Assembly: GCA_003247835.1 (NCBI GenBank)
Contig: QJYB01000061.1
Coordinates: 95,020-159,019 of the forward strand
DNA length: 64,000 bases
Origin: Gammaproteobacteria bacterium
GTDB lineage: Bacteria; Pseudomonadota; Gammaproteobacteria; Pseudomonadales; Azotimanducaceae
Direction of reading: 5' to 3'
The translations under genes and the position numbers were made by a program. This document shows positions 43,193 through 50,930 of the stretch, piece after piece. Within the stretch, counting starts at the first letter, position 1. The number at the start of each line of letters is the position of its first letter. A model generated the notes under the pieces. That model made no database searches, was not told the DNA's origin, and worked only from the letters and a program-made list of their open reading frames with translations.

Positions 43193-44359
43193 TCAGCCGC
43201 GATCGGCTTCGGCACCGGCCAGCCACTCGAGAATCTCGGCGCGGTTGCCGTCCAGGTGAGGCGGAGGAGAAAGGGTCTTCGAGCCCTCGATGTCGCCGCT
43301 GAGCGCCACGGTCCGAACGCCCGGAGCGCCGTCGAAACATTGTGCCCGGGCCGCCGCCTGGGCGAAGACCCCGGCCATGTCGTTGACGAACCCGAACGGC
43401 ACCTTGCGCTCGGTCATCGCCGATGCCACCTCGCCGGCCGTGAGCGTGCCGATCCGTTCGGCCAGCTGTGCGTTCAACACATCCCGATGAAGTACCCGCT
43501 CGGCGTTGCTTGCAAAGCGGGGATCGGTGACGAGCGTTTCGAGACCGAGCGCACCTGCAAAGGCCGCGAACTGGCGTTCCGTACCCACCGCAACCACGAA
43601 TTCCCGGCCATCGCGCGTGTGGAAGATGTTGCCGTAGGGCACGATGTTCGGATGCTCGGACCCCATCCGCCCGGGCACGACGCCGGCATGCAGGTAGTTG
43701 CTGGCCTGGTTCGCAAGTGACGCCGTCGCCGCACTCAGCAGCGAGGTGGCGAGATAGCTGCCGCTGCCCGTCCGTGCCAGCTTCAGCAGTGCCAGCAGCA
43801 GCCCTTCCTTGAGCTGGTGCGCTGCCAGCAGGTCCATCAGCGCCACGGGCATCTTGACCGGCGGCCCGTCCGGTGTGCCGTTCATGAATGTGAACCCTGC
43901 TTCCGCCTGGATGATGGCATCGAATCCCGGACGCGGATCGTCGGCACCGTACGCCGTGATCTGCAGGTAGATGAGATCTGCTCTGTGGGCGCTGAGGCTG
44001 TCGTAGTCCAGTCCGAACCGTGTCTCGTCTCCCGGCTTGTAGCCCACCACCACCACATCCGCGGCGAGCGCGAGCCGTCGCGCGATCCCGCGGTCCTCTT
44101 CATCACCGAGATCCAGGGCGATGGACGCCTTGCCCCAGTTGGCGCTGGCGAAGTACGCGGTGACGTCGGAGTCCCGTGATTCACCGCTCAGATACCAGCC
44201 CCGCGTGGGATCGCCGGTACCCGGCGGCTCGACCTTGATCACCCGCGCACCGAGCTCCGCGCAGAACTGCCCGACCAGCGGCCCCGCCAGGACGTTGGCG
44301 AACTCCACCACCACCAGACCGTCGAGCGGTCGTACTTCCCTGTCCGTCGCGTCAGTCAC
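43193..44359 (-). CDS. CaiB/BaiF-type CoA transferase (family III)
   Basis: 388-residue enzyme that moves CoA between organic acids. PLDGLVVVEFANVLAGPLVGQFCAELGARVIKVEPPGTGDPTR is the standard N-terminal motif. ITAYGADDPRPGFDAIIQAEAG is the middle region, and the catalytic Asp is in PVALMDLLAAHQ. The C-terminus has RDGREFVVAVGTERQF and TERKVPFGFVNDM. The GTG at 44359 overlaps the stop of the SCO gene (GTGACTGA), so the two are translationally coupled. That ties a CoA step to the methanethiol oxidase cluster, though its acid substrate is unclear. Normal domain order, unlike the paralogue at 32820-34271. Confidence 0.9.
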   Translation of the reverse strand: MTDATDREVRPLDGLVVVEFANVLAGPLVGQFCAELGARVIKVEPPGTGDPTRGWYLSGESRDSDVTAYFASANWGKASIALDLGDEEDRGIARRLALAADVVVVGYKPGDETRFGLDYDSLSAHRADLIYLQITAYGADDPRPGFDAIIQAEAGFTFMNGTPDGPPVKMPVALMDLLAAHQLKEGLLLALLKLARTGSGSYLATSLLSAATASLANQASNYLHAGVVPGRMGSEHPNIVPYGNIFHTRDGREFVVAVGTERQFAAFAGALGLETLVTDPRFASNAERVLHRDVLNAQLAERIGTLTAGEVASAMTERKVPFGFVNDMAGVFAQAAARAQCFDGAPGVRTVALSGDIEGSKTLSPPPHLDGNRAEILEWLAGAEADRG

Positions 44360-45086
44360 CGTCCGTGTCCGGGCCTTCCAGCAGGAGCGTTCTGACATCG
44401 CTCTCTATGGTGTCCGCGTGCAGATAGGAAACGCTGTAGATATTGCGGATCCGCAGGTTGCGGTCGATCAGGTAGACGCGCAGCAGATGGGAGATGGTGC
44501 CGAGCGGGTTGCCGTCAGCGTCGACGTCGCGGATCACCCACTGGTCGTAGCCCTCGAGAATCGGATCCAGATCCGCCCGCCCGGACGTGGTCAGGAACCG
44601 CCACTGCAGACCTTCACGCTGATACGGCGCGCCGTAGGCCCTCATGACGTCCGGGGTGTCGTGATCCGGATCGAACGAAACCGAGAGCAGCCGCAGCCTG
44701 TCACCCAGATCCTTAGAGGCGGCGAGCTTCCCGGCCACACGGTTGAAGACGTGGGTTGCCAGCGGACACCCGTTCACGTCCGAGCAGGTCGTGTAGATGA
44801 ACGACAGCAGCACGAGCCGGTCGCCCATGAGGTCGTGCAGCGCGAGCTCGTGACCCTGTTCGTCCAGCACGCGGCCTTCCGGTGCGTCGCCCAGCGACGG
44901 CAGCGCGTAGCTGCCCGGCAGCGGTGCCTCGAACTCGAGATCCGCATAACCCGGCGCCAGCACCACCGGCTCGGCATGCTCGTGCGCCGCCTGAGCGAAT
45001 CCGCCGGCGACGGCCAGGATCAGCGCGGCGCACCACGCCGATGCCGTCGTGCTGTCAGTCCGCGGTCGCAACCTTCGACGCGGCAT
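44352..45086 (-). CDS. SCO1/SenC-family copper chaperone with CX5C motif
   Basis: 244-residue exported thioredoxin-fold protein. A signal with an Arg-rich start (MPRRRLRPR) and a hydrophobic core ends at about residue 33 (GGFAQA). The family's copper ligands are normally C-x3-C and a later His. Here Cys101 and Cys107 are in TTCSDVNGCPLA, a C-x5-C, with His200 in GTISHLLRVYLID. SVSFDPDHDTP is standard SCO sequence. The start lies 32 bases inside the methanethiol oxidase gene without a good ribosome site, so it is probably coupled to it. SCO genes next to methanethiol oxidase are thought to supply its copper; that fits here. Confidence 0.87.
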   Translation of the reverse strand: MPRRRLRPRTDSTTASAWCAALILAVAGGFAQAAHEHAEPVVLAPGYADLEFEAPLPGSYALPSLGDAPEGRVLDEQGHELALHDLMGDRLVLLSFIYTTCSDVNGCPLATHVFNRVAGKLAASKDLGDRLRLLSVSFDPDHDTPDVMRAYGAPYQREGLQWRFLTTSGRADLDPILEGYDQWVIRDVDADGNPLGTISHLLRVYLIDRNLRIRNIYSVSYLHADTIESDVRTLLLEGPDTDGD

Positions 45087-46428
45087 TCGCCGGCGATTTC
45101 AGGCCATACAGTGCATAGGAGCCGAACCGCATCTGGTGTGGTGCGCCGAGCCCGGCCGCCACGAAGTCGATGCTGAACTCCGGCGTCAGCGACTCACCGT
45201 CCCAGTGATAGAGCTTGAAATACTGCAGGTCGGCGCCCGTGCTTTCCTGCTTGTCCCAGTTGGCGAGCAGCGACGAGGTGAAGTACACACGTTCGCCGTC
45301 CCAGCTCTGAGACACCATGTTCACCTGCTCACCGATCTGCTGCTCGAAGACCTGGACCGGCTTGAAAGGATCGCTGATGTCAAACAGCCGGACCATACCG
45401 TCATTCCAGGTATCGACCCAGAGCAGGTCGTCCTCCGCCGAGATGGAGATATCCACCGGCAGCGGAATCTTCGACGCATCACCGATGTCGGCCACGGCCT
45501 GCGCCTGCCACTCGCCGGCGTCATCCTCGTAGATCAGCCAGATCTTCGAGGTCAGCGCGGTGCTCGTAAAGCAGTAGTCGTTGTGCGCACCCCAGGCACA
45601 GCGGATTTCCAGCGGCGCGCCGGGCACGTCGAAAATCTTCTTCGGTTGCCGCGTATGCAGATCCCAGACCACCACGGTATTGCCGAACCGCTTCATCGCC
45701 TCCGGATCCGCCATCATGGCGCCCATGTTCATCATGTAGTTGTTCCAGCCCGTGAAGGACGACGTGATCATCACGTTGCGCCGAGGCAGCACCCGCACGT
45801 CGTAGCCGTAGCCGTCGGCGAACTGCCCGGACTTGACGGCACCGTCAAGCGCGTCGTCCGTGGGCATCCAGTGCGTGGCGATGTAATCGCCACTGTTGGT
45901 GTACTCCACCAGCGCCGTCCGGCCGCCGTGATCGGTATTGTTGGACAGCCCTGTGAGCATCATCCGGCCCGCCAGCGCATAGTTGGTATGCGGTCCGACC
46001 ACGCCCCCGGAGCGCTCGACGAAATCATCGATGACCTTGTGCAGCTTCGGTGCCGCCGGATCCGTATGCACGTCGAAGATGAAGATGCGGCTCGTGTCCA
46101 GACCGCTCGCCCAGAGGAAGCGCCGGTCGTCCGTGAGCCCGGAGTGATGCGCCTCGTTACGGCCACCGACGGACACGCTGCTCACCACCTGACCGAATTT
46201 GGGCGAGGTGGGATTGACCGCCACCGTCACCAGCTTGTCCTGACCGTCGCCGACCCCTTCCATGCCGAGGGTCCAGATGTAGACGAAATCCTCCTGGCCG
46301 ACGATCTTCGCCATATACGGCGACATGCAGGTCTCGTCGGCCCGCGCGGTGGCGAACAGCATCAGCAGCGCCGCGAGTCCCCAGATCAGGCGAATTCCGG
46401 ATCGAGCCGAAGCGTACGGACGGTTCAT
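45055..46428 (-). CDS. mtoX: Methanethiol oxidase / selenium-binding protein 56 family
   Basis: 457-residue periplasmic protein of the SBP56/MTO family, which oxidises methanethiol to formaldehyde, H2S and H2O2. A signal peptide (residues about 1-30, ending ATARA) precedes CMSPYMAKIVGQEDFVYIWTLG, where Cys34 is the family's N-terminal cysteine. Conserved beta-propeller segments include GRNEAHHSGL, FIFDVHTDP, GPHTNYALAGRMMLTGLSN, GYGYDVRVLPRRNVMITSSF, WGAHNDYCFTSTALTSKIWLI and PHQMRFG. The His residues in these are candidate copper ligands. GGAGGGAGG lies just before the ATG. Neighbours SCO and MauG match known methanethiol oxidase loci. Confidence 0.88.
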   Translation of the reverse strand: MNRPYASARSGIRLIWGLAALLMLFATARADETCMSPYMAKIVGQEDFVYIWTLGMEGVGDGQDKLVTVAVNPTSPKFGQVVSSVSVGGRNEAHHSGLTDDRRFLWASGLDTSRIFIFDVHTDPAAPKLHKVIDDFVERSGGVVGPHTNYALAGRMMLTGLSNNTDHGGRTALVEYTNSGDYIATHWMPTDDALDGAVKSGQFADGYGYDVRVLPRRNVMITSSFTGWNNYMMNMGAMMADPEAMKRFGNTVVVWDLHTRQPKKIFDVPGAPLEIRCAWGAHNDYCFTSTALTSKIWLIYEDDAGEWQAQAVADIGDASKIPLPVDISISAEDDLLWVDTWNDGMVRLFDISDPFKPVQVFEQQIGEQVNMVSQSWDGERVYFTSSLLANWDKQESTGADLQYFKLYHWDGESLTPEFSIDFVAAGLGAPHQMRFGSYALYGLKSPANAASKVATAD

Positions 46429-46490
46429 GGTTTTTCCTCCCTCCTCGGTGGCAGGCTATGCTATCACCTCACAACACGGACCAGGCAACG

Positions 46491-47759
46491 ATGGGCCGTC
46501 GCCATGCGAGACTGCCGACCAGCCGGGTCGTGGTGCTGCTGGTCGGACTGCTCTGGCTCGCTGCGGCGACGCCGGACGAGCCGCACACGCCCCCGCCGGG
46601 GCAGCTCATTCCGGGTGATCCCAGGGACGGCTACGAATCCGCCGGATTCCAGACCCGCTCACGCCAGCTCCATGCCGTTCCCGGCACACGCCTTGCGCTG
46701 GCGGAGCTGGCGGCGCAGCCACCCCTCGGCCTGCCGCCGTTACCCGATCCCCCCACGACGGACCTGATCGATCTGGGCCGGCGGCTCTTCTACGATCGCG
46801 GGCTGTCCGCCAACGGCACCCTCTCCTGCGGCATGTGTCACGTGCCGGAGCAGGCCTTCACCCAGAACGAGCTCGCAACGCCCGTGGGTATCGAGGGACG
46901 CTTCGTGCGTCGTAACGCCCCGGCGCTCTATAACGTGGCTTACCGTCCCCGGCTCTTTCACGACGGCCGGGAGACCAGCCTCGCGGCTCAGATCTGGTCG
47001 CCGCTGCTCGCGGGCAACGAAATGGGCAACGAAGATCGCGACAGCGTGCTGTCCCTGGTTGCCGCCGATCCGATCTATGGTCCCGCGTTCGACAACCTGT
47101 TTGCCGACGGCCTCACGGACGCCACCCTGGGCAATGCAATCGCCGCCTACGAGCGGGCCCTGCTCTCGGCCAACTCGCCATTCGATCGCTGGTACTACGG
47201 CGGCGATCCCGAGGCTCTCAGCCCGTCGGCCCGCCGCGGTTTCTTCACCTTCACCGCCGCGGGCTGTCACCGCTGTCACACCTTCAGCAATCGCCATGCG
47301 CTCTTCACCGACGACGCGCTGTACCGGACCGGCGTCGAGTATGCGAGCCGCCGGCGCGAGGCGAGTCCTGTCGACCGGTTACAGGTGGCGCCCGGCGTGG
47401 TGATTCCCATCCAGGTATCCGTACCGACACCCGACCGTGCGGACGATGGCGCCGAGGAGGTCACGGGCCAGGTGGCTGACCGCTGGCGCTACCGCACGCC
47501 GAGCCTGCGCAATGTGGCCCTCACCGCTCCCTACATGCACGACGGCAGCCTGGCCACGCTCGAGGCGGTGATCAGCTTCTACGACGCGGGCGGCGGCGAC
47601 GACCCCGATCGGGAACCGTCACTGGCGCCGCTGGGGCTGACCGCGCTGCAGCGGGCGGATCTGATCGCGTTTCTTAAGTCACTCACCGGCGACAACGTGG
47701 TAGCGCTGGCCGCGGATGCCCGCAGCGTGCCCATCGGCGATCGCCGCGCCCGCCCCTGA
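46491..47759 (+). CDS. Di-haem cytochrome c peroxidase / MauG family protein
   Basis: 422-residue exported protein. A signal helix (VVVLLVGLLWLAAA) is followed by two c-haem motifs, CGMCH (Cys113, Cys116, His117) and CHRCH (Cys259, Cys262, His263). LGRRLFYDRGLSANGTLSCGMCH and RRNAPALYNVAY are the peroxidase/MauG signature, YRTPSLRNVALTAPYMHDGSLATLEAVISFYD is the C-terminal one, and LTALQRADLIAFLKSLTG ends the fold. The ATG at 46491 is preferred over the ATG at 46458, which would put a polar stretch before the signal. It diverges from mtoX 62 bases away; MauG proteins make post-translational changes in partner enzymes, so a role in maturing MtoX is likely. Confidence 0.92.
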   Translation: MGRRHARLPTSRVVVLLVGLLWLAAATPDEPHTPPPGQLIPGDPRDGYESAGFQTRSRQLHAVPGTRLALAELAAQPPLGLPPLPDPPTTDLIDLGRRLFYDRGLSANGTLSCGMCHVPEQAFTQNELATPVGIEGRFVRRNAPALYNVAYRPRLFHDGRETSLAAQIWSPLLAGNEMGNEDRDSVLSLVAADPIYGPAFDNLFADGLTDATLGNAIAAYERALLSANSPFDRWYYGGDPEALSPSARRGFFTFTAAGCHRCHTFSNRHALFTDDALYRTGVEYASRRREASPVDRLQVAPGVVIPIQVSVPTPDRADDGAEEVTGQVADRWRYRTPSLRNVALTAPYMHDGSLATLEAVISFYDAGGGDDPDREPSLAPLGLTALQRADLIAFLKSLTGDNVVALAADARSVPIGDRRARP

Positions 47760-47808
47760 CAGGCTACCGGTGTGGAGTGATAATCCGACCTCGTATCGGG
47801 GAGGAGAG

Positions 47809-49023
47809 ATGCGGGAGTCGGTGGATTGCTGCATCGTCGGCGGGGGCCCGGCGGGCATGGTGCTCGGCCTGCTGCTCGCCCGGGTGGGCCTCTCCGTCAC
47901 CGTTCTCGAATCCCAGCCGGACTTCGACAGGGATTTCCGCGGCGACACCCTGCATGCGTCCACCCTGGAGATGCTCGACCAGATCGGCCTGGCCGACCGG
48001 GTGCTGGCCATGCCCCACGCCAAGCTCAGGCAGATGTCGATTCACGCCGGTCAGACGAGCTACCTGCTCGCGGACTTCGGCCGATTGCACTCCCGGTATC
48101 CCTATATCGCCATCATGCCCCAGTCGGAGTTCCTGGAGTTTCTCTGCGCCGAAGCCGGGCGCTATCCCGGCTTCCGCTGTCTGCGCCGTGCGCCGGTGAC
48201 GGGCCTCATGGAGGACGGCGGTCGGGTGAGCGGCGTGCGCTTCCACCAGGACGGCAGCGAACGCGCCATTGCGGCGAACCTGGTCGTCGCCGCGGACGGC
48301 CGTTTTTCCAGGATCCGCAAGCTGGCCGGCATGCAGGCGCAGGAACGGGCGGCGCCCATGGACGTCTGCTGGTTCCGGCTGCCCCGCCGGGAGACCGACG
48401 GTCACGATAGCGGCGGCTTCTTCGTCGGCAGCGGACGCATGCTGATCACCATCCCGCGCGTCACCAGCTGGCAGATCGGCTACGTCTTCCCGAAAGGGGA
48501 TTTCGGCGAGGTCCGCGCTGCCGGCATCGACGCGTTCAGAACCGCAATCGCCGACACGGTGCCCTGGCTCGCCGATCGCGTTTCGCTCATCGAAGATTTC
48601 ACCGACGTCCACCTCCTGAACGTCAAGGCGGACTGCCTGCGTACCTGGCACCGTCCGGGACTGCTCTTCATCGGCGATGCGGCACATGTCATGTCTCCCG
48701 TAGGCGGGGTCGGCATCAACGCCGCCATCTCCGATGCGGTGGCGACGGCCAACGTGCTGGGTCATCCCGATCACCCCTGCCTGGCAGATGGCCCGCCACC
48801 TGAGGCGCTGCTGGCCGGGATTCAGCGCCGGCGTGAACGACCCACGCGGATCATCCAGGCCGTGCAGTCGCGGATACAGGACGTGCTCGTAGAACGCGCG
48901 ATCTCCGGTCGGGAGTTCGAAGTGCCGGGACCGGTTCGGGCGCTGCTGGCCATCCCCGGTATCCGTCAGATACCCATCCGCATCTTCGCGCTCGGCGTGA
49001 CGAGAGCCCGGCTCGAGCTGTGA
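47809..49023 (+). CDS. FAD-dependent monooxygenase (PHBH fold)
   Basis: 404-residue flavoprotein. CCIVGGGPAGMVLGLLLARVGLSVTVLE is the N-terminal Rossmann/FAD motif, RGDTLHASTLEMLDQIGL the class A hydroxylase pattern, and LVVAADGRFSRIRKLAG the DG motif that touches FAD and NAD(P)H. GLLFIGDAAHVMSPVGGVGINAAISDA is the second FAD motif (GD). The family hydroxylates aromatic or isoprenoid substrates. The ATG at 47809 follows GGGGAGGAG. It lies 49 bases after the MauG gene on the same strand and may be co-transcribed, but a link to methanethiol oxidation is only suggested by position. Confidence 0.88.
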   Translation: MRESVDCCIVGGGPAGMVLGLLLARVGLSVTVLESQPDFDRDFRGDTLHASTLEMLDQIGLADRVLAMPHAKLRQMSIHAGQTSYLLADFGRLHSRYPYIAIMPQSEFLEFLCAEAGRYPGFRCLRRAPVTGLMEDGGRVSGVRFHQDGSERAIAANLVVAADGRFSRIRKLAGMQAQERAAPMDVCWFRLPRRETDGHDSGGFFVGSGRMLITIPRVTSWQIGYVFPKGDFGEVRAAGIDAFRTAIADTVPWLADRVSLIEDFTDVHLLNVKADCLRTWHRPGLLFIGDAAHVMSPVGGVGINAAISDAVATANVLGHPDHPCLADGPPPEALLAGIQRRRERPTRIIQAVQSRIQDVLVERAISGREFEVPGPVRALLAIPGIRQIPIRIFALGVTRARLEL

Positions 49024-49029
49024 CGACGC

Positions 49030-49044
49030 CGGCGCGCGGCGCCG
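49030..49044. terminator. Short GC hairpin between convergent monooxygenase and SCP2-like genes
   Basis: CGGCGC, GCG, GCGCCG fits the 22-base gap between two convergent stops. Six pairs and a three-base loop; no T-run. Confidence 0.3.
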
Positions 49045-49045
49045 A

Positions 49046-49474
49046 TCAGAACGTCGTCGGGACCCTGGATGATGCGTCGAAGAAGTCCTGGAAGTTCTGG
49101 TTGTAGCGGTAGAACAGGTCCTGCCGGTACTGATCGTCCACCGGGGAGTAGGCGATTCCCGTCGCTTCGGAGAGGTCCAGGCTGTTCAGGGTGTGATCGA
49201 GATCCGCCTTTCCGTTGGACTGTATGTTGTCGATCATGGACCGCCACAGATCCACCGGCATGCGGATGATGAAATCCGCATCCTCCAGATCCGCGAGATC
49301 CATCTGTTTGATCTTTGCGCATTCCATGCCGTCGAACTCGATCAGGTAGTGGTCACCACCGATGGAGAACCCCGCACGGGTATGGCAGGCACCGCCCCCG
49401 CCGCTGTGCAGCGAGCTGTCCGAGTTGTAGACCTTGCGCACCGCTTCGAACCACTTCTCTGATGGAAACTTCAT
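49046..49474 (-). CDS. SCP2-like sterol/lipid-binding domain protein
   Basis: 142-residue soluble protein. HYLIEFDGMECAKIKQMDLADLEDADFIIRMPVDLWRSMIDNI resembles SCP2-like domains, in which a charged beta-sheet is followed by a helix with D/E-W-x-x-M/L. TLNSLDLSEATGIAYS follows. The N-terminus MKFPSEKWFEAVRKVYNSD is typical of small SCP2-like proteins that bind fatty acyl chains or sterols. The ATG at 49474 has GGGGAAGG seven bases before it; an in-frame GTG at 49480 would leave no room for the ribosome site. No operon partner. Confidence 0.7.
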   Translation of the reverse strand: MKFPSEKWFEAVRKVYNSDSSLHSGGGGACHTRAGFSIGGDHYLIEFDGMECAKIKQMDLADLEDADFIIRMPVDLWRSMIDNIQSNGKADLDHTLNSLDLSEATGIAYSPVDDQYRQDLFYRYNQNFQDFFDASSRVPTTF

Positions 49475-49481
49475 GATCACG

Positions 49482-49489
49482 CCTTCCCC
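49482..49489 (-). promoter_or_regulatory. Ribosome binding site fixing the SCP2-like start
   Basis: On the minus strand GGGGAAGG ends seven bases before ATG 49474, but only one base before GTG 49480, so it selects the ATG. Confidence 0.65.
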
Positions 49490-49529
49490 GACTGAAGGTT
49501 GCCAATGGCGCCAGAAAGCCGCACGGATT

Positions 49530-50840
49530 TCAAGGTTCGTCGGCCGGTATCGATGCCCAGCGCTCGAAAGGGCGCCGCACGAACCAGACCACCAGCGCGG
49601 CGATGAGCACCAGCATCAGCCAGCGCATGACGGTTACCGCGAATGGCGCATCGAGCACAGGCAGGGTCAGTTCGTAGGCGGCGAAGGTGTCCCAGCGTTC
49701 CATCAGCCAGTGCCATGCCGTGTGCGCAACCAGCGCGGACAGGACGATACCCGGCGCCCGGCCCGGGATCAGCCACCCGACCCAGTGCAGCACCGGCACC
49801 GCCAGCACCAGCACGAACAGCTGCCCGAACTCGATGCCGATGTTGAATCCCGCCAGTGAGACGAGCAGGTGTTCTCCGGCGAATGGCAGTGTCTCCCTGA
49901 GTGCGAAGGAGAAACCGAATCCGTGCACGAGCCCGAACGCGAAGGCTTCCAGCCATCTGCGTCGCAGCGTGGGTCGCAGGATGTTCTCCAGCGCCATGTA
50001 GAAGATCGATGCCGCGATCAGCAGCTCGACCAGCGGCGGGAACCAGGCTGCCTGCGGCACCAGGTTCAGCGCTGCTGCAGCGAGCGTCAGCGAGTGGGCG
50101 AGGGTGAACGCCGTCACCACCACGACCAGCGGCCGGATGTAGAGCACCGGGATGACCAGCACGAGCACGAAGAGCAGATGGTCCGTGCCGTCCAGCACGT
50201 GGGTAAAACCACTGCGGACAAACCGCACCAGAACTTCGAGCACACCGGGATCGAGGCTGATCCGGCCCGGATCCGTGAGAAAGACCAGGGACCTGACGTC
50301 GCCTTCCGGCCCTCGGGTCGTCAGCGCCGTCACGGTCCGCTGACCGAGCCGCGCGAAGCGCGGGTCCACCGCCAGCTCTGCAGAAGGACCGGCAGGATTC
50401 GGGTAGCGGAGCGCGACGTCCAGCAACGCCTGCGACCAGTACAGATCCACGGTCTCAGCCAGACGTTCCCCGGCCAGCGCCGTTCTGGCGGTCTCAAGTG
50501 TGTCGAACGACCTGTCACTCGGCAGCGCGATCCGCACCGCTTCGATGGAAGGAGACTCGAGCGGCCGACCGTCTGCATAAACGGTCATCGCATCCACGAG
50601 CCACAGGCGGGCGGCGGTGTGAAGCTCGGGTTCTACACTGCCGAGATCCAGATACCCGGGACCCCGCAGCGGAAAGTCCACATCGCGCATGGCGACCAGC
50701 GGCACCCGCAGCAATGCTTCGACCTGATCTCCTTCCGCCCACAGATACACCTGCACGCGCACGTCCGCCGGTATCTCGTGGGCACGCACCACCCCAGCGC
50801 CCAGGAGCCCGGCGAGCAGCAGAAGGCAAATCGGTCGCAT
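49530..50840 (-). CDS. HupE/UreJ-family membrane protein
   Basis: 436-residue inner-membrane protein. A signal peptide (MRPICLLLLAGLLGAGVVRA) leads to a ~170-residue periplasmic domain starting HEIPADVRVQVYLWAEGDQVEALLRVPL, where the N-terminal His may bind metal. The membrane half has the HupE/UreJ pattern: VRSGFTHVLDGTDHLLFVLVLVIP (HxxxGxDH, a metal-passage motif), TAFTLAHSLTLAAAAL, FGLVHGFGFSFAL and VSLAGFNIGIEFGQLFV. Such proteins transport Ni2+ or similar metals. The ATG at 50840 follows GGGGATCACC. It diverges from the NHL-repeat gene. Copper or nickel substrate cannot be decided. Confidence 0.85.
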   Translation of the reverse strand: MRPICLLLLAGLLGAGVVRAHEIPADVRVQVYLWAEGDQVEALLRVPLVAMRDVDFPLRGPGYLDLGSVEPELHTAARLWLVDAMTVYADGRPLESPSIEAVRIALPSDRSFDTLETARTALAGERLAETVDLYWSQALLDVALRYPNPAGPSAELAVDPRFARLGQRTVTALTTRGPEGDVRSLVFLTDPGRISLDPGVLEVLVRFVRSGFTHVLDGTDHLLFVLVLVIPVLYIRPLVVVVTAFTLAHSLTLAAAALNLVPQAAWFPPLVELLIAASIFYMALENILRPTLRRRWLEAFAFGLVHGFGFSFALRETLPFAGEHLLVSLAGFNIGIEFGQLFVLVLAVPVLHWVGWLIPGRAPGIVLSALVAHTAWHWLMERWDTFAAYELTLPVLDAPFAVTVMRWLMLVLIAALVVWFVRRPFERWASIPADEP

Positions 50841-50930
50841 GGTGATCCCCATCGCACCGGCAGCGGCAGCGCGTGCCGGCGGACCGAGTATACTGGCCCG
50901 CTGACGCCAACGAGATCTCTGGAGGGGAAC

